In this document: piece by piece, positions 6,743 to 14,497 of the stretch
How the letters are laid out: every line of letters begins with the position of its first letter
Position numbering within the stretch: the stretch's first letter is position 1
NCBI GenBank assembly: GCA_007280905.1
Contig: QYQM01000037.1
Location: forward strand, 1 to 40,940
Source: Porphyromonadaceae bacterium
GTDB taxonomy: Bacteria > Bacteroidota > Bacteroidia > Bacteroidales > UBA12481
Direction: 5' to 3'
Length of the DNA: 40,940 nt
Position numbers and translations under genes: made by a program
Notes under the pieces: generated by a model
What the model was told of the DNA's origin: nothing
The model's input: only the letters and a program-made list of their open reading frames with translations
The model's database searches: none

Positions 6743-8044
6743 CTACAGTGAAAAATACTCCAGGTCGCCCACCTGACCGCGGTATATCCCTTTCACATCC
6801 ACCACAATCCCTCCGGGTTTCAGCCATTTCTCAAAATCGGCAGCAGTGAATTCAAGATACTCACGGTGTGCGACCGCGACGATAACGGCATCATAACCGG
6901 ATTCGGGCGATGCCATATCAATTCCATATTCACGTTTAACTACGGCGGGATCTGCATGGGGATCGGTAACGGTGACCGCTGCCTGGTACGACTGTAATTC
7001 GCGGACTAGGTCGGCCACGCGGGTGTTTCGTATATCGGAAATATCCTCTTTAAAGGTAAATCCAAGAACCAGGATCTTTGACTGCCTGATATCGAGACCT
7101 TTGGCGAGTATGCGTTTTACGGTTTGCTTGGCGACATAGAACCCCATCGAGTCATTCACATATCGTCCGGCGAGGATCACATGCGGGTGATAGCCCAGCT
7201 TCCGGGCTTTGTAGGTGAGATAGTAGGGATCAACCCCGATGCAATGGCCGCCCACCAGACCGGGTGAGAATTTCAGGAAATTCCACTTGGTGCCGGCGGC
7301 TTCGATAGCTTCATAGGTATTTACTCCCATTTTGTTGCATATAATCGACAGCTCGTTCATCAGGGCGATGTTCAGATCGCGCTGGGTATTTTCAATAATC
7401 TTAGCCGTTTCGGCCACTTTGATGGATGACACCGGATGCACGCCGGCGTTGACTATCAGGCTGTACAGGCTGGTAATGATTTCTGACGACTCCTCATCGC
7501 AGCCGGCTGTTATCTTAACCGTATTTTCCAACTGATGAACCTGGTCGCCCGGGTTGATCCGCTCAGGACTGAATCCCACCTTGAAATCCACCAGATATTT
7601 TAAACCCGATACCCGTTCCAGCACAGGGATGCACTCTTCTTCGGTGCAACCTGGATAAACCGTTGATTCATAGATCACCAGGTCACCATTTTTCAGTGAT
7701 TTACCCACGGTTTCCGTGGCCGACATGAGGGCATCCAACTGCGGAACATTATGATCATCCACCGGGGTGGGCACCGCGATAATAAAAACGCGGGCCGATT
7801 TAAGTGAATCAGGCAAATGGGTAAAACCGGCCTGAATTCCCAGGAATTTTTCCGGTGCACTTTCGCCGCTGGGATCGATTCCCTGACGGAGCCGGGCCAC
7901 CCGTTCCGGGTTAACATCATAACCCGTAACCAACATTTTTTTGCCGAATGCCAGCACCAGCGGCAATCCCACGTACCCCAGGCCGATAACTGCCAGCGAG
8001 GCTTTGCGATTCAGCAGATCATTGATCAGAGGATTCGGGTCCAT
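6743..8044 (-). CDS. UDP-N-acetyl-hexosamine 6-dehydrogenase (TviB/WbpO-like)
   Basis: Oxidises a UDP-N-acetylhexosamine to the uronic acid with two NAD+, supplying UDP-GalNAcA, UDP-ManNAcA or similar for capsule. Seen: the N-terminal Rossmann motif AVIGLGYVGLP (about residues 18-28), YESTVYPGCTEEECIP, GFSPERINPGD, and the active-site cysteine in LVGGHCIGVDPYYL (about residue 267). The C-terminal nucleotide-sugar domain carries LGFTFKEDISDIRNTRV and PGGIVVDVKGIYR. The HCIGVDPYYLT form and GFSPERINPGD favour the TviB/WbpO group over UDP-glucose dehydrogenases, but the exact substrate is an inference. Length 433 is typical. A terminator hairpin lies 32 bp before the start, so its promoter must be very close or overlap it. 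Confidence 0.93.
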   Translation of the reverse strand: MDPNPLINDLLNRKASLAVIGLGYVGLPLVLAFGKKMLVTGYDVNPERVARLRQGIDPSGESAPEKFLGIQAGFTHLPDSLKSARVFIIAVPTPVDDHNVPQLDALMSATETVGKSLKNGDLVIYESTVYPGCTEEECIPVLERVSGLKYLVDFKVGFSPERINPGDQVHQLENTVKITAGCDEESSEIITSLYSLIVNAGVHPVSSIKVAETAKIIENTQRDLNIALMNELSIICNKMGVNTYEAIEAAGTKWNFLKFSPGLVGGHCIGVDPYYLTYKARKLGYHPHVILAGRYVNDSMGFYVAKQTVKRILAKGLDIRQSKILVLGFTFKEDISDIRNTRVADLVRELQSYQAAVTVTDPHADPAVVKREYGIDMASPESGYDAVIVAVAHREYLEFTAADFEKWLKPGGIVVDVKGIYRGQVGDLEYFSL

Positions 8045-8075
8045 GCAAGAGTGAATTAGGTTGGTAAAGATAAAA

Positions 8076-8098
8076 AAAAGCCCTCATGGAGGGCTTTT
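8076..8098. terminator. strong bidirectional hairpin terminator
   Basis: AAAAGCCCTC (8076-8085) and GAGGGCTTTT (8089-8098) form a 10-bp stem with the 3-base loop ATG. On the minus strand it is followed by a run of T residues, and on the plus strand by TTTTAT. It would stop leftward transcripts from the repressor gene before they reach the dehydrogenase. From here to 8369 there is no gene: the interval is AT-rich and holds an 11-bp tandem repeat. Confidence 0.8.
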
Positions 8099-8183
8099 AT
8101 TTTGGAATTGTGATCCAGCTGGGATTGCTGTGAGTAACCGCGGACGGATTGTTAATCAATTAATTCTATAAATTCTCACTTTT

Positions 8184-8205
8184 CGTTTTGCGTTCGTTTT
8201 GCGTT
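8184..8205. repeat. perfect 11-bp tandem duplication
   Basis: CGTTTTGCGTT occurs twice without a gap (8184-8194 and 8195-8205) in the untranslated interval left of the repressor gene. It could be a protein-binding site or part of an attachment site. No second copy was found in the window. Confidence 0.5.
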
Positions 8206-8369
8206 TACTGTTCAATAAACATTGATGTTTCAGGATATTTTACTCGTTTTTCTTACCTAAATCGACTACTTTTCAAACAGTTAGATAATTTTCAATTTGA
8301 AACTTACCGTGATTATCGCTTACCTTAATTAGCCTTATGTTTCATATTGCCTTACTTTCAGCAACATAA

Positions 8370-8708
8370 CTAACCCTTTTCTTTCATCAATAGTTCAATT
8401 ACCTGATTCTTAGTTTGTAGCAATTCCCTTAGTAATTTGATTTCATCATCTTTTGAGTTGTCCGATTTGTCCAAGTTATTTAACGAGTTAACAGGGCATT
8501 GGCTCGGTGCATTACCAGAAACCAACCACTTTGGACACAAATCAGGAAAGATTTCGAGCAGCTTCTCCAGCGTATTTGCGCTCATGTGATTCCGTCCACT
8601 TTTGATCAATGATACGGCAGAGTGGCTTAATCCGAGCTTTGAGGCTAGCTCCTTTGTCGATACTCGCTTCTCTTTTAGGAAGGAACTAAATCTCTCATTG
8701 CTTGTCAT
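8370..8708 (-). CDS. XRE-family phage-type repressor
   Basis: A DNA-binding regulator. Starting at the ATG at 8708 (MTSNERFSSFLKEKR) it has a helix-turn-helix at about residues 15-50: VSTKELASKLGLSHSAVSLIKSGRNHMSANTLEKL. A linker follows and a C-terminal coiled-coil-like helix (KDDEIKLLRELLQTKNQVIELLMKEKG) probably dimerises it. The frame is open upstream to 8756, but the extra 16 residues are Lys/Gln/Asn-rich and unlike the family. It is divergent from a Cro-like gene, the usual arrangement of a temperate phage or mobile-element switch. It lacks a peptidase domain, so it is not a LexA-type self-cleaving repressor. Partner sites are not identified. Confidence 0.85.
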   Translation of the reverse strand: MTSNERFSSFLKEKRVSTKELASKLGLSHSAVSLIKSGRNHMSANTLEKLLEIFPDLCPKWLVSGNAPSQCPVNSLNNLDKSDNSKDDEIKLLRELLQTKNQVIELLMKEKG

Positions 8709-8864
8709 TTGCGTTTTTGTTTGGATTTTATTTTGGTTCTTGATAATCATCAGCATTTACATCCAATTACTTTCTTATACTTGTTTCGTCACCATAAATG
8801 TAATTGACAATACCAATATTATACTTTTTTTGTACACTATCCAAAATTTTAACATTTTTTATTT
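8709..8864. promoter_or_regulatory. divergent control region between repressor and Cro-like gene
   Basis: This 156-bp, strongly AT-rich interval separates the starts of two divergent DNA-binding-protein genes and must hold both promoters and the operators. I could not pick out a clear Bacteroidota -33/-7 pair or symmetrical operator with confidence. Confidence 0.5.
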
Positions 8865-9289
8865 ATGACTTCTCAACAACTGAAAATTCTTAAAGCAAGT
8901 CTGCCGATGGGTTATCGTGACGAAATCAAGTTAATGACAAATTTCTCCCTGCCCTATATAGACAGAGTAATGCGCGGGGATCGCTATAATCAAAAGATTA
9001 TCGATGCTGCAATTTACATCCTGGCCAAACGTAAGGCAGCAAGAAAAAACTCTTCGAGCAAATTCAACCGGTTAATGGAAGGGAAAGCATCCTTAATAAT
9101 AACAGCGATAAACTTAAGCGCCTTGCTTTGTTACTGAGGATAAATTTGCTCGAATCTGCATTCCAAAACACAAGACCTGATGATGAGATGAAACACTACC
9201 TGCTCCAATTTGAACTCTCGATCGCCTACAATCAACTTATGGCTAGCCAAAAACCGATTCAATCAAACCAGTTAACCCAAGCCAAATGA
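8865..9289 (+). pseudogene. Cro-like small DNA-binding protein, frameshifted
   Basis: The first part (8865 to about 9090) reads MTSQQLKILKASLPMGYRDEIKLMTNFSLPYIDRVMRGDRYNQKIIDAAIYILAKRK. This is a compact helix-turn-helix pattern like small Bacteroidota Cro-type proteins. In that frame it ends at 9137 after an unconvincing tail. From about 9041 to 9289 another frame is open and reads NNNSDKLKRLALLLRINLLESAF and then MKHYLLQFELSIAYNQLMASQK. It ends in a TGA that overlaps the next ATG (9286-9289, ATGA). The second piece has no start of its own, so I infer a single frameshift near 9041-9095 in an original gene of about 140 codons. A sequencing error would look the same. Confidence 0.6.
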
Positions 9290-9537
9290 ATCAAGTCAAC
9301 TACCCGGTTAGTACCCTGATCGATCCCCAGGCCAGGGTTATTAATCTTGCTTCCAGCACCCGTGCTTTGAAACTCATTCACCGCTCATTGCTCTCCCATC
9401 TGGTCAGCCTTAAAAAGAACAAAGGATGCCGCATCAGCCTGGCTATCGAAGGCGAATCTTTTGATACCGAATACAATTCTACCGCGCAATTGGCCGACGA
9501 TATCGGGAATTACCTGAAAGGCCGCGAGGATGCGTAG
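9286..9537 (+). CDS. small hypothetical protein of the early module
   Basis: An 83-residue protein, not recognised. It begins MNQVNYPVSTLIDPQARVINLAS and contains a basic central helix (LKLIHRSLLSHLVSLKKNKGCR) and an acidic C-terminus (DDIGNYLKGREDA). The start overlaps the TGA of the preceding frame by ATGA, and the stop overlaps the next gene by 8 bases, which indicates translational coupling in an early operon running from the Cro-like gene to the primase. Confidence 0.7.
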   Translation: MNQVNYPVSTLIDPQARVINLASSTRALKLIHRSLLSHLVSLKKNKGCRISLAIEGESFDTEYNSTAQLADDIGNYLKGREDA

Positions 9538-9880
9538 TTCCACCTTCCATGCCACGGCTAACGATTTTATTAAATCCTTGATCCGTCAGCGCCGATATCT
9601 GATCACCGCCGGCCGTTCTTATGCCAACCCCGGTTTTATCAATAACTGCCTGGATGAACTTGAAAAGTACATGACCGCCTATAAATATGACACGGATGAG
9701 AAGATGTCAAATTTTTGGGTTCATCACTCCGAGGAAATTTACGCCCTGATCCCTGGCAAATCTTCGGGATCCCACAAAACCACTTTAATGGTCTATCTCG
9801 CACTTAATGCCCTGGCAAGGGAGTTATACCACAACCCTGTGCCATGGTGGGAGCCGCTTATGAGAGTATCGCCGAACTAG
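9530..9880 (+). CDS. hypothetical protein of the early module
   Basis: A 116-residue predicted soluble, helical protein with no signature that I recognise. It has a basic N-terminal half (FIKSLIRQRRYLITAGRSY) and a hydrophobic C-terminal helix (TTLMVYLALNALARELYHN). It overlaps the preceding gene by 8 bases and lies directly upstream of the primase, so it is probably part of the replication operon. About 95 bases without a gene follow. Confidence 0.7.
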   Translation: MRSSTFHATANDFIKSLIRQRRYLITAGRSYANPGFINNCLDELEKYMTAYKYDTDEKMSNFWVHHSEEIYALIPGKSSGSHKTTLMVYLALNALARELYHNPVPWWEPLMRVSPN

Positions 9881-9974
9881 ACCAAATCCCCCTTGAATTT
9901 TACCGTTTCTAAAAATTTTGTGTCCTCGACGCACAGCTAACTTTTTGCCTTTTTTCGATTTCAAACACGTTTCC

Positions 9975-10036
9975 ATGATACCTCAAACAACTCTCGATCA
10001 ACTGGATTCCATACCGAAAAAACCGGAAGCTTCACC
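9975..10036 (+). pseudogene. detached N-terminal fragment of the primase
   Basis: The ATG at 9975 begins MIPQTTLDQLDS, which is how CHC2-type primases of Bacteroidota mobile elements begin. After DQL the frame is wrong. Shifting frame at about 10002 gives GFHTEKTGSFTVFPAKNNYK, the second half of the CHC2 zinc finger that continues into the long primase frame. The 25-30 residues normally lying between these pieces, including the CP before FH, are missing. Confidence 0.75.
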
Positions 10037-13000
10037 GTGTTCCCGGCAAAGAACAATTATAAGTGCTTCGGGTGCGGAGCACATGGCAATGCCATTTCAT
10101 TCGTCAAGGCGAAAGAAAACAGAACCTTCCCGGAGGCTTGTAAACTGATTGGTGACAAGCATAACATTAAAGTCATCGACAAGGAACTGACCCCTGAAGA
10201 ACAGGCTCGTCACGATCACCTGGAATCACTCTACCTGGTCAATAAAGTCGCCGGTGATTACTTTCAATCCTGCCTGGTGGATCCTATTAACCAAACCGTG
10301 ATGGATTACGCTTTATCCCGATGGACCAAAGAAACCATTGAAACCTTTCAGATCGGTTTAGCCGAAAACTCCTGGGATGGATTCATGAACTACGCCATCG
10401 AGAAAGGACATAAACCGGAAATCTTACTAGCGGCCGGCCTATTATCCGAAAGCACCAAAACCCCTGGCAAACTTTTTAACTTCTTCAAAAACCGGCTGAT
10501 CATTCCGATCATGAGCCGCACCAATCAAATAGTTGGGTTCACCGGCAGAACAATGGATGGGAATAAGACCAAATACATGAACACCCGGGAAACGGAGATT
10601 TACAAAAAAGGCAGTTTACTCTTCGGAATGAACTTCGCCTATCCTTCGATCAAACTGGAACAGAATGTTTACCTGGTTGAAGGCAATGCCGATGTGATTA
10701 AACTCCACCAGCTCGGCATCCTCAATACCGTTGGTATTTGCAGCACTTCGTTTACCCTCGGCCAACTGGATAGCCTGAAAGATATTTGTTCAACCATCAC
10801 CATCATTCCGGACTCCGACCAGGCCGGTGAACAGTCAATCGACCGATCTGCCAAAATGATCATGGATGCCGGGATCAGTTGCCAAATCGTCAAGCTGCCG
10901 CTTGGTGAGGAGATGACGGATGAAAAAGGCAAAGTCACCCATGCGAAGCTTGATGCCGACAGCTATTTTCAAACAACCGAGCAATTTGAGAAGTATTCAA
11001 GCGAGAACATCATTGACTACATTATTAGTAAGGCCATGCGATTTTGTGAAAAACCCCGGACACCGGCCAACAAACTCCGGGCGGTCAATGAAATCTCAGA
11101 CCTGATTTACCAGATGGGTACCGGCAGCCATGAAATGTATATCCAGCTGGTCAGTAAACTGATCCCTACAAAAAAGATTTGGTTGGACCGGTTAAAAGAA
11201 TTGGTCAAGGAAGGCACTCCGGAGGTGGACAAAGAGGTAAAGGAAGCCAAGCAGGATCGCATACCACAACACGTATCCCTGGTGGATTGGGAGAAATACG
11301 GATTCTATCAGAATGACAACTGTTACTATTTCCGGACGCAGAAAGGAGTGGAACGGGGTTGCAACTTTACGCTCGAGCCACTATTTCATATTGAATCAGT
11401 CACAGATGCGAAACGCATCTTCCGGATTACCAACGAATTCAAAATCACCAGGGTCATTGAATTACCCCAAAATTCACTGATCAGCCTGGGCCGGTTCAAG
11501 GAGGCAATCGAGAGCCTGGGTAACTTCCTTTGGGAAATGTCAGATACCGAACTCAATAAGCTAAAGCGGTACCTGTATCAGGAAACAAAATCCTGCATCG
11601 AAATCAAGCAGCTGGGCTGGCACAAAGACGGATTTTACGCTTGGGGCAATGGCATTTTCAATGAGGAGTTCACCAAGATTGATGAATACGGAATTGTCTC
11701 CCATGCAGAGGTCAATTACTACCTGCCGGCATTTTCCTCGATTTGGGAAAAGGAATTATCCCACTACCAGGCAGAAAGGCAATTCATGCATCGTGATAAA
11801 AACACCATCACTCTGCAGGATTACAGCGCCAGGCTGATCACCGTATTCGGTGACAATGCAATGGTGGCCCTGTGCTTCTACTTTGCCAGCCTGTTCCGGG
11901 ATGTAATCATTGGTAAACTGAACTGCTTTCCCATACTGGATTTGTTTGGTCCGAAAGGTGCCGGTAAAACAGAGTTAGCAGTCAGTATCATGAGTTTTTT
12001 CGGGAAAATGGGTAAAGGTCCGAATATCAACAACACCTCGAAGGCTGCCCTGGCTGATCATGTATCGCAGCTTTGTAACGCTTGCGCCCACATCGATGAA
12101 TACAAAAACAGTATTGAACTCGACAAAATAGAATTCCTTAAAGGCTTATGGGATGGCACCGGGCGCACCCGTATGAATATGGATAAAGACAAGAAAAAGG
12201 AGACCACGGCAGTTGATTGCGGGGTGATCCTATCAGGGCAGGAAATGCCGACCCAGGATATTGCCCTCTTTTCCCGGCTGATTTACCTGACATTCAATGT
12301 GTATGAATATAATGACCAGGCAAAGCAGGACTTCAATAACCTCAAGGAGATTGAAAAGCTGGGTAATACGCACATCACCAACGAAATTCTCGCTCTCCGA
12401 ACGATCTTCTCCAAGAATTTCAATGCCAGTTACGACCAGGCCAGTAAAGACTTCCAGCTTGCCATCGGTTCAGCGGTAATCGAGGATCGTATTTTTAAAA
12501 ATTGGTTGATCGTAATTGCCACCTACCATGCCATTCAAAGTGAAATCGAGGTTGCATTTGATTATAAGCAGCTCGTGAAGCTTTCCGCCATTCAGGTACA
12601 GATTCAGAACGCTGAAACAAAGAAATCCAGCGAGATTTCAAGCTTCTGGCAGATCGTTCAATTCCTTGCCTCAGATGGCCTGATCCATGACGGTATTGAT
12701 TACCGGATTGAAATGGTTCATGAAATCAAAACCGAGGGAATGGCATCAAAACGGGAGTACTCAGTTGCAACCAGCCTGATCTTCATTCAATTCTCAAGAA
12801 TATTTCAGTTATACCGAAAGCATGGGAAAATGGCAAACGAGAAGATCCTGCCGATTGACTCCATCCAACATTACCTCAGTCACGATCCCAGGTTTCTGGG
12901 TAAAAAACGTCAGCGCTTCCGCTTCCTGGACAAGACCGCTTCCATTGAAGGAATTTGGAGATCAAAACCCGAATGGGCATCGGTTTTCGAGTACAAGGAC

Positions 13001-13048
13001 CTTGGAATTGACCTTTCAACCGACACCATATATTTCAGATATGGATAA
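10037..13048 (+). CDS. toprim-type DNA primase with C-terminal ATPase/helicase domain, N-terminus damaged
   Basis: A replication protein that would prime and unwind DNA. Visible parts: the tail of a CHC2 zinc finger (YKCFGCGAHGNAISFV, about residues 8-23), a primase core, and a toprim domain with VEGNADV (about residue 214) and IIPDSDQAG (about residue 257). A P-loop ATPase has Walker A FGPKGAGKTELAV at about residue 637 and ACAHIDEYK as probable Walker B. Length 1003 from a GTG at 10037. The natural start is very probably the ATG at 9975, but an out-of-frame deletion between about 10002 and 10008 has removed the first zinc-ligand cysteine and disconnected the two parts. Without it, any product from 10037 would lack a full zinc finger and may be inactive. 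It follows the small early genes and precedes an iteron-like array. Confidence 0.88.
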   Translation: MFPAKNNYKCFGCGAHGNAISFVKAKENRTFPEACKLIGDKHNIKVIDKELTPEEQARHDHLESLYLVNKVAGDYFQSCLVDPINQTVMDYALSRWTKETIETFQIGLAENSWDGFMNYAIEKGHKPEILLAAGLLSESTKTPGKLFNFFKNRLIIPIMSRTNQIVGFTGRTMDGNKTKYMNTRETEIYKKGSLLFGMNFAYPSIKLEQNVYLVEGNADVIKLHQLGILNTVGICSTSFTLGQLDSLKDICSTITIIPDSDQAGEQSIDRSAKMIMDAGISCQIVKLPLGEEMTDEKGKVTHAKLDADSYFQTTEQFEKYSSENIIDYIISKAMRFCEKPRTPANKLRAVNEISDLIYQMGTGSHEMYIQLVSKLIPTKKIWLDRLKELVKEGTPEVDKEVKEAKQDRIPQHVSLVDWEKYGFYQNDNCYYFRTQKGVERGCNFTLEPLFHIESVTDAKRIFRITNEFKITRVIELPQNSLISLGRFKEAIESLGNFLWEMSDTELNKLKRYLYQETKSCIEIKQLGWHKDGFYAWGNGIFNEEFTKIDEYGIVSHAEVNYYLPAFSSIWEKELSHYQAERQFMHRDKNTITLQDYSARLITVFGDNAMVALCFYFASLFRDVIIGKLNCFPILDLFGPKGAGKTELAVSIMSFFGKMGKGPNINNTSKAALADHVSQLCNACAHIDEYKNSIELDKIEFLKGLWDGTGRTRMNMDKDKKKETTAVDCGVILSGQEMPTQDIALFSRLIYLTFNVYEYNDQAKQDFNNLKEIEKLGNTHITNEILALRTIFSKNFNASYDQASKDFQLAIGSAVIEDRIFKNWLIVIATYHAIQSEIEVAFDYKQLVKLSAIQVQIQNAETKKSSEISSFWQIVQFLASDGLIHDGIDYRIEMVHEIKTEGMASKREYSVATSLIFIQFSRIFQLYRKHGKMANEKILPIDSIQHYLSHDPRFLGKKRQRFRFLDKTASIEGIWRSKPEWASVFEYKDLGIDLSTDTIYFRYG

Positions 13049-13157
13049 AGATGGAATCCAGCAGGTTGTAACCCAGCCTTCACCGAAGATTACTCCACCC
13101 TTCGAAGAGTCAATAACCGGGGACTGGGAGCAAACGAATTTGGGAGATGCCTTTTAA
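13041..13157 (+). CDS. small ORF overlapping the primase end
   Basis: A 38-residue reading frame, MDKDGIQQVVTQPSPKITPP followed by FEESITGDWEQTNLGDAF. Its ATG lies 8 bases inside the primase stop region, which would allow coupled translation. The peptide is acidic, proline-containing and without a recognisable domain. It ends 17 bases before the GGAACA array. It may be a real small gene or chance. Confidence 0.4.
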   Translation: MDKDGIQQVVTQPSPKITPPFEESITGDWEQTNLGDAF

Positions 13158-13173
13158 AACCGATTTTGGTCAC

Positions 13174-13386
13174 GGAACAAGCGGAACAAGCGGAACACCC
13201 AACCCCACAACAACTTAAAGAATTTAATCTATGGAACAAAACGGAACAAGTTGGAACAGAATGAGGCAAGCTAAAAGAAGTTTGGAACAAGCGGAACAGG
13301 TTTGGAACACTTATAGAACATATTTTTTTGTTAAAACAATATATATAAGAGAGTTAGTATCCTGTTAAATCTGTTCCGTATGTTCC
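13174..13386. repeat. iteron-like GGAACA array with adjacent AT-rich tract
   Basis: GGAACA occurs nine times in direct orientation in three triplets: 13174, 13183, 13192; 13233, 13243, 13253; 13284, 13293, 13304. Steps are 9-11 bases, close to one helical turn. A degenerate AGAACA lies at 13315. Two inverted copies (TGTTCC) lie at 13372 and 13381. Between them, 13320-13370 is very AT-rich (TTTTTTTG, ATATATATAAG). The layout resembles iterons beside an unwinding element and follows the primase gene directly. The interval 13158-13448 otherwise holds no convincing gene. Confidence 0.75.
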
Positions 13387-13448
13387 AAAGAATAGGTGCC
13401 CATATCTGAAACCAGTGTCCAAATATTTCATACCAAACTTCAAATGCC

Positions 13449-13712
13449 ATGGATTATATCGACAAGGTCTACGTGGATCTGAAACAACGCCTGCCGGGGA
13501 ATTATCCCCTGGATGATCTTCGGGAACCGGAGAAATTTATGGAGGCTGTCAAATTTCTGATTGATGGAGAATGGTTGATGGATGTAAGTTTTTCGAATGA
13601 CTATATGAATTTGATTATCAATAAGCCAAATGAAGTGGCACTTGAAAGGAGACCCGGAAAAGAGAATTGGTATGATTTGAATATAACCGCTAATAAGAAG
13701 ATTAACAATTAA
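13449..13712 (+). CDS. small hypothetical protein
   Basis: An 87-residue acidic soluble protein beginning MDYIDKVYVDLKQRLPGNYPL, with an N-terminal helix, a short beta-rich middle (WLMDVSFSNDYMNLIINKPNEVALERR) and a basic tail. Not recognised. It follows the iteron-like array and is 11 bp ahead of the next gene, with which it probably shares a transcript. Confidence 0.65.
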   Translation: MDYIDKVYVDLKQRLPGNYPLDDLREPEKFMEAVKFLIDGEWLMDVSFSNDYMNLIINKPNEVALERRPGKENWYDLNITANKKINN

Positions 13713-13723
13713 TTATAAATAGT

Positions 13724-14053
13724 ATGGTAATAGATTTTGTAAAGGAAGTAAAGAAATTGCGTGACCTCCATCATGCCTACTTAGTCGATCACAGTTTTGT
13801 TATCCTGCCGGAGCTTTTGGAGCAAGGGGTTAAAGTCGATAATTTGATCGTGTCATTCGAGCACGTTGAAAGAATTGATGCGCTCGAAATGTTCCGTGAC
13901 ATGGTAGATATGAGGATCCTGGCGATCAATAATTCACTGAGGAAAATGAAAGACCTCCCGTTTATGGTCCCAGAAATGGTAGAATCCATGACAGTAAGCG
14001 CAAAAATTGCTCTCGATATTCTGGAGGACCTGAAGAATGATTGTAAAACCTAA
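13724..14053 (+). CDS. hypothetical all-helical protein
   Basis: A 109-residue predicted helical protein beginning MVIDFVKEVKKLRDLHHAYLV. Heptad-like spacing of hydrophobics in LEMFRDMVDMRILAINNSLRKM and AKIALDILEDLKNDCKT suggests a helical bundle. No family recognised. It follows the previous small gene by 11 bp, as in an operon of small element-borne genes. Confidence 0.65.
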   Translation: MVIDFVKEVKKLRDLHHAYLVDHSFVILPELLEQGVKVDNLIVSFEHVERIDALEMFRDMVDMRILAINNSLRKMKDLPFMVPEMVESMTVSAKIALDILEDLKNDCKT

Positions 14054-14077
14054 ATCAGCTCCTTACCCGGGGCGTTC

Positions 14078-14180
14078 CCCTCCGGGGCAGGCTTTCCGCT
14101 TAATCTCTTTGCAGATTTTCTTTGCAGGTTCTTTGCCTGAGCACGAAAACCTGCAAAGAGGATACCGCTACAATCCTTAA
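14078..14180. other. structured element with paired CCGCT-AATC boxes
   Basis: Two similar boxes, TTTCCGCTTAATCTCTTTGC at about 14093-14112 and TACCGCTACAATCC at about 14163-14176, flank a perfect 11-bp inverted repeat CTTTGCAGGTT (14120-14130) / AACCTGCAAAG (14148-14158). CTTTGC occurs three times at 14107, 14120 and 14131. A GC hairpin precedes the first box (GGGGCGTTCCCC, then CCGGGGC, about 14079-14097). I recall similar CCGCT-AATC boxes around hairpins in Bacteroidota mobile DNA, but cannot name or verify the family. It could be a structured RNA, a regulator of the next gene or a recombination/replication site. Confidence 0.5.
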
Positions 14181-14204
14181 CGCAGGTAAACCATACAAAA
14201 TACA

Positions 14205-14423
14205 ATGAAGCCAATATCATTTGTTGCGAGATTACTGAGGTTCAATCCAAGCGATCTCATGAGCCGATCACTTCGCCGGCGCCGGCTGCTGAAGAATCCG
14301 GACGTTGTGGAAATGCTACGGGTAGCTCATTCCTTTGGAGAGAGTTCGGAGAGGGACAAAGTGATCAGGCCTGGCAAGGACGAATACTCATTTCAAAAGC
14401 TGGTTGAATTCCTGGGGGAATGA
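14205..14423 (+). CDS. small basic hypothetical protein
   Basis: A 72-residue protein with a strongly basic N-terminal half (LMSRSLRRRRLLKNPDVVEMLR) and an acidic end. It is not recognised. It lies 25 bp after the structured CCGCT-AATC element, which could be its leader. No downstream gene on this strand follows until 16079. Confidence 0.5.
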   Translation: MKPISFVARLLRFNPSDLMSRSLRRRRLLKNPDVVEMLRVAHSFGESSERDKVIRPGKDEYSFQKLVEFLGE

Positions 14424-14497
14424 GCATTGGACTGTTAACTCAAATGAATAATGCTACTCAAAGCTGAACCAGATGTCTGTGTTTTAACATATTATTC

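Noticed and set aside
8812-8835. TTGACA followed by TATACT as a sigma70-type promoter before the Cro-like gene
   Set aside because: The spacing is about 10 bases, too short, and Bacteroidota use different promoter elements.
13174-13386. CRISPR array
   Set aside because: The repeat is only 6 bases with 3-5 base gaps, and there are no spacers or Cas genes.
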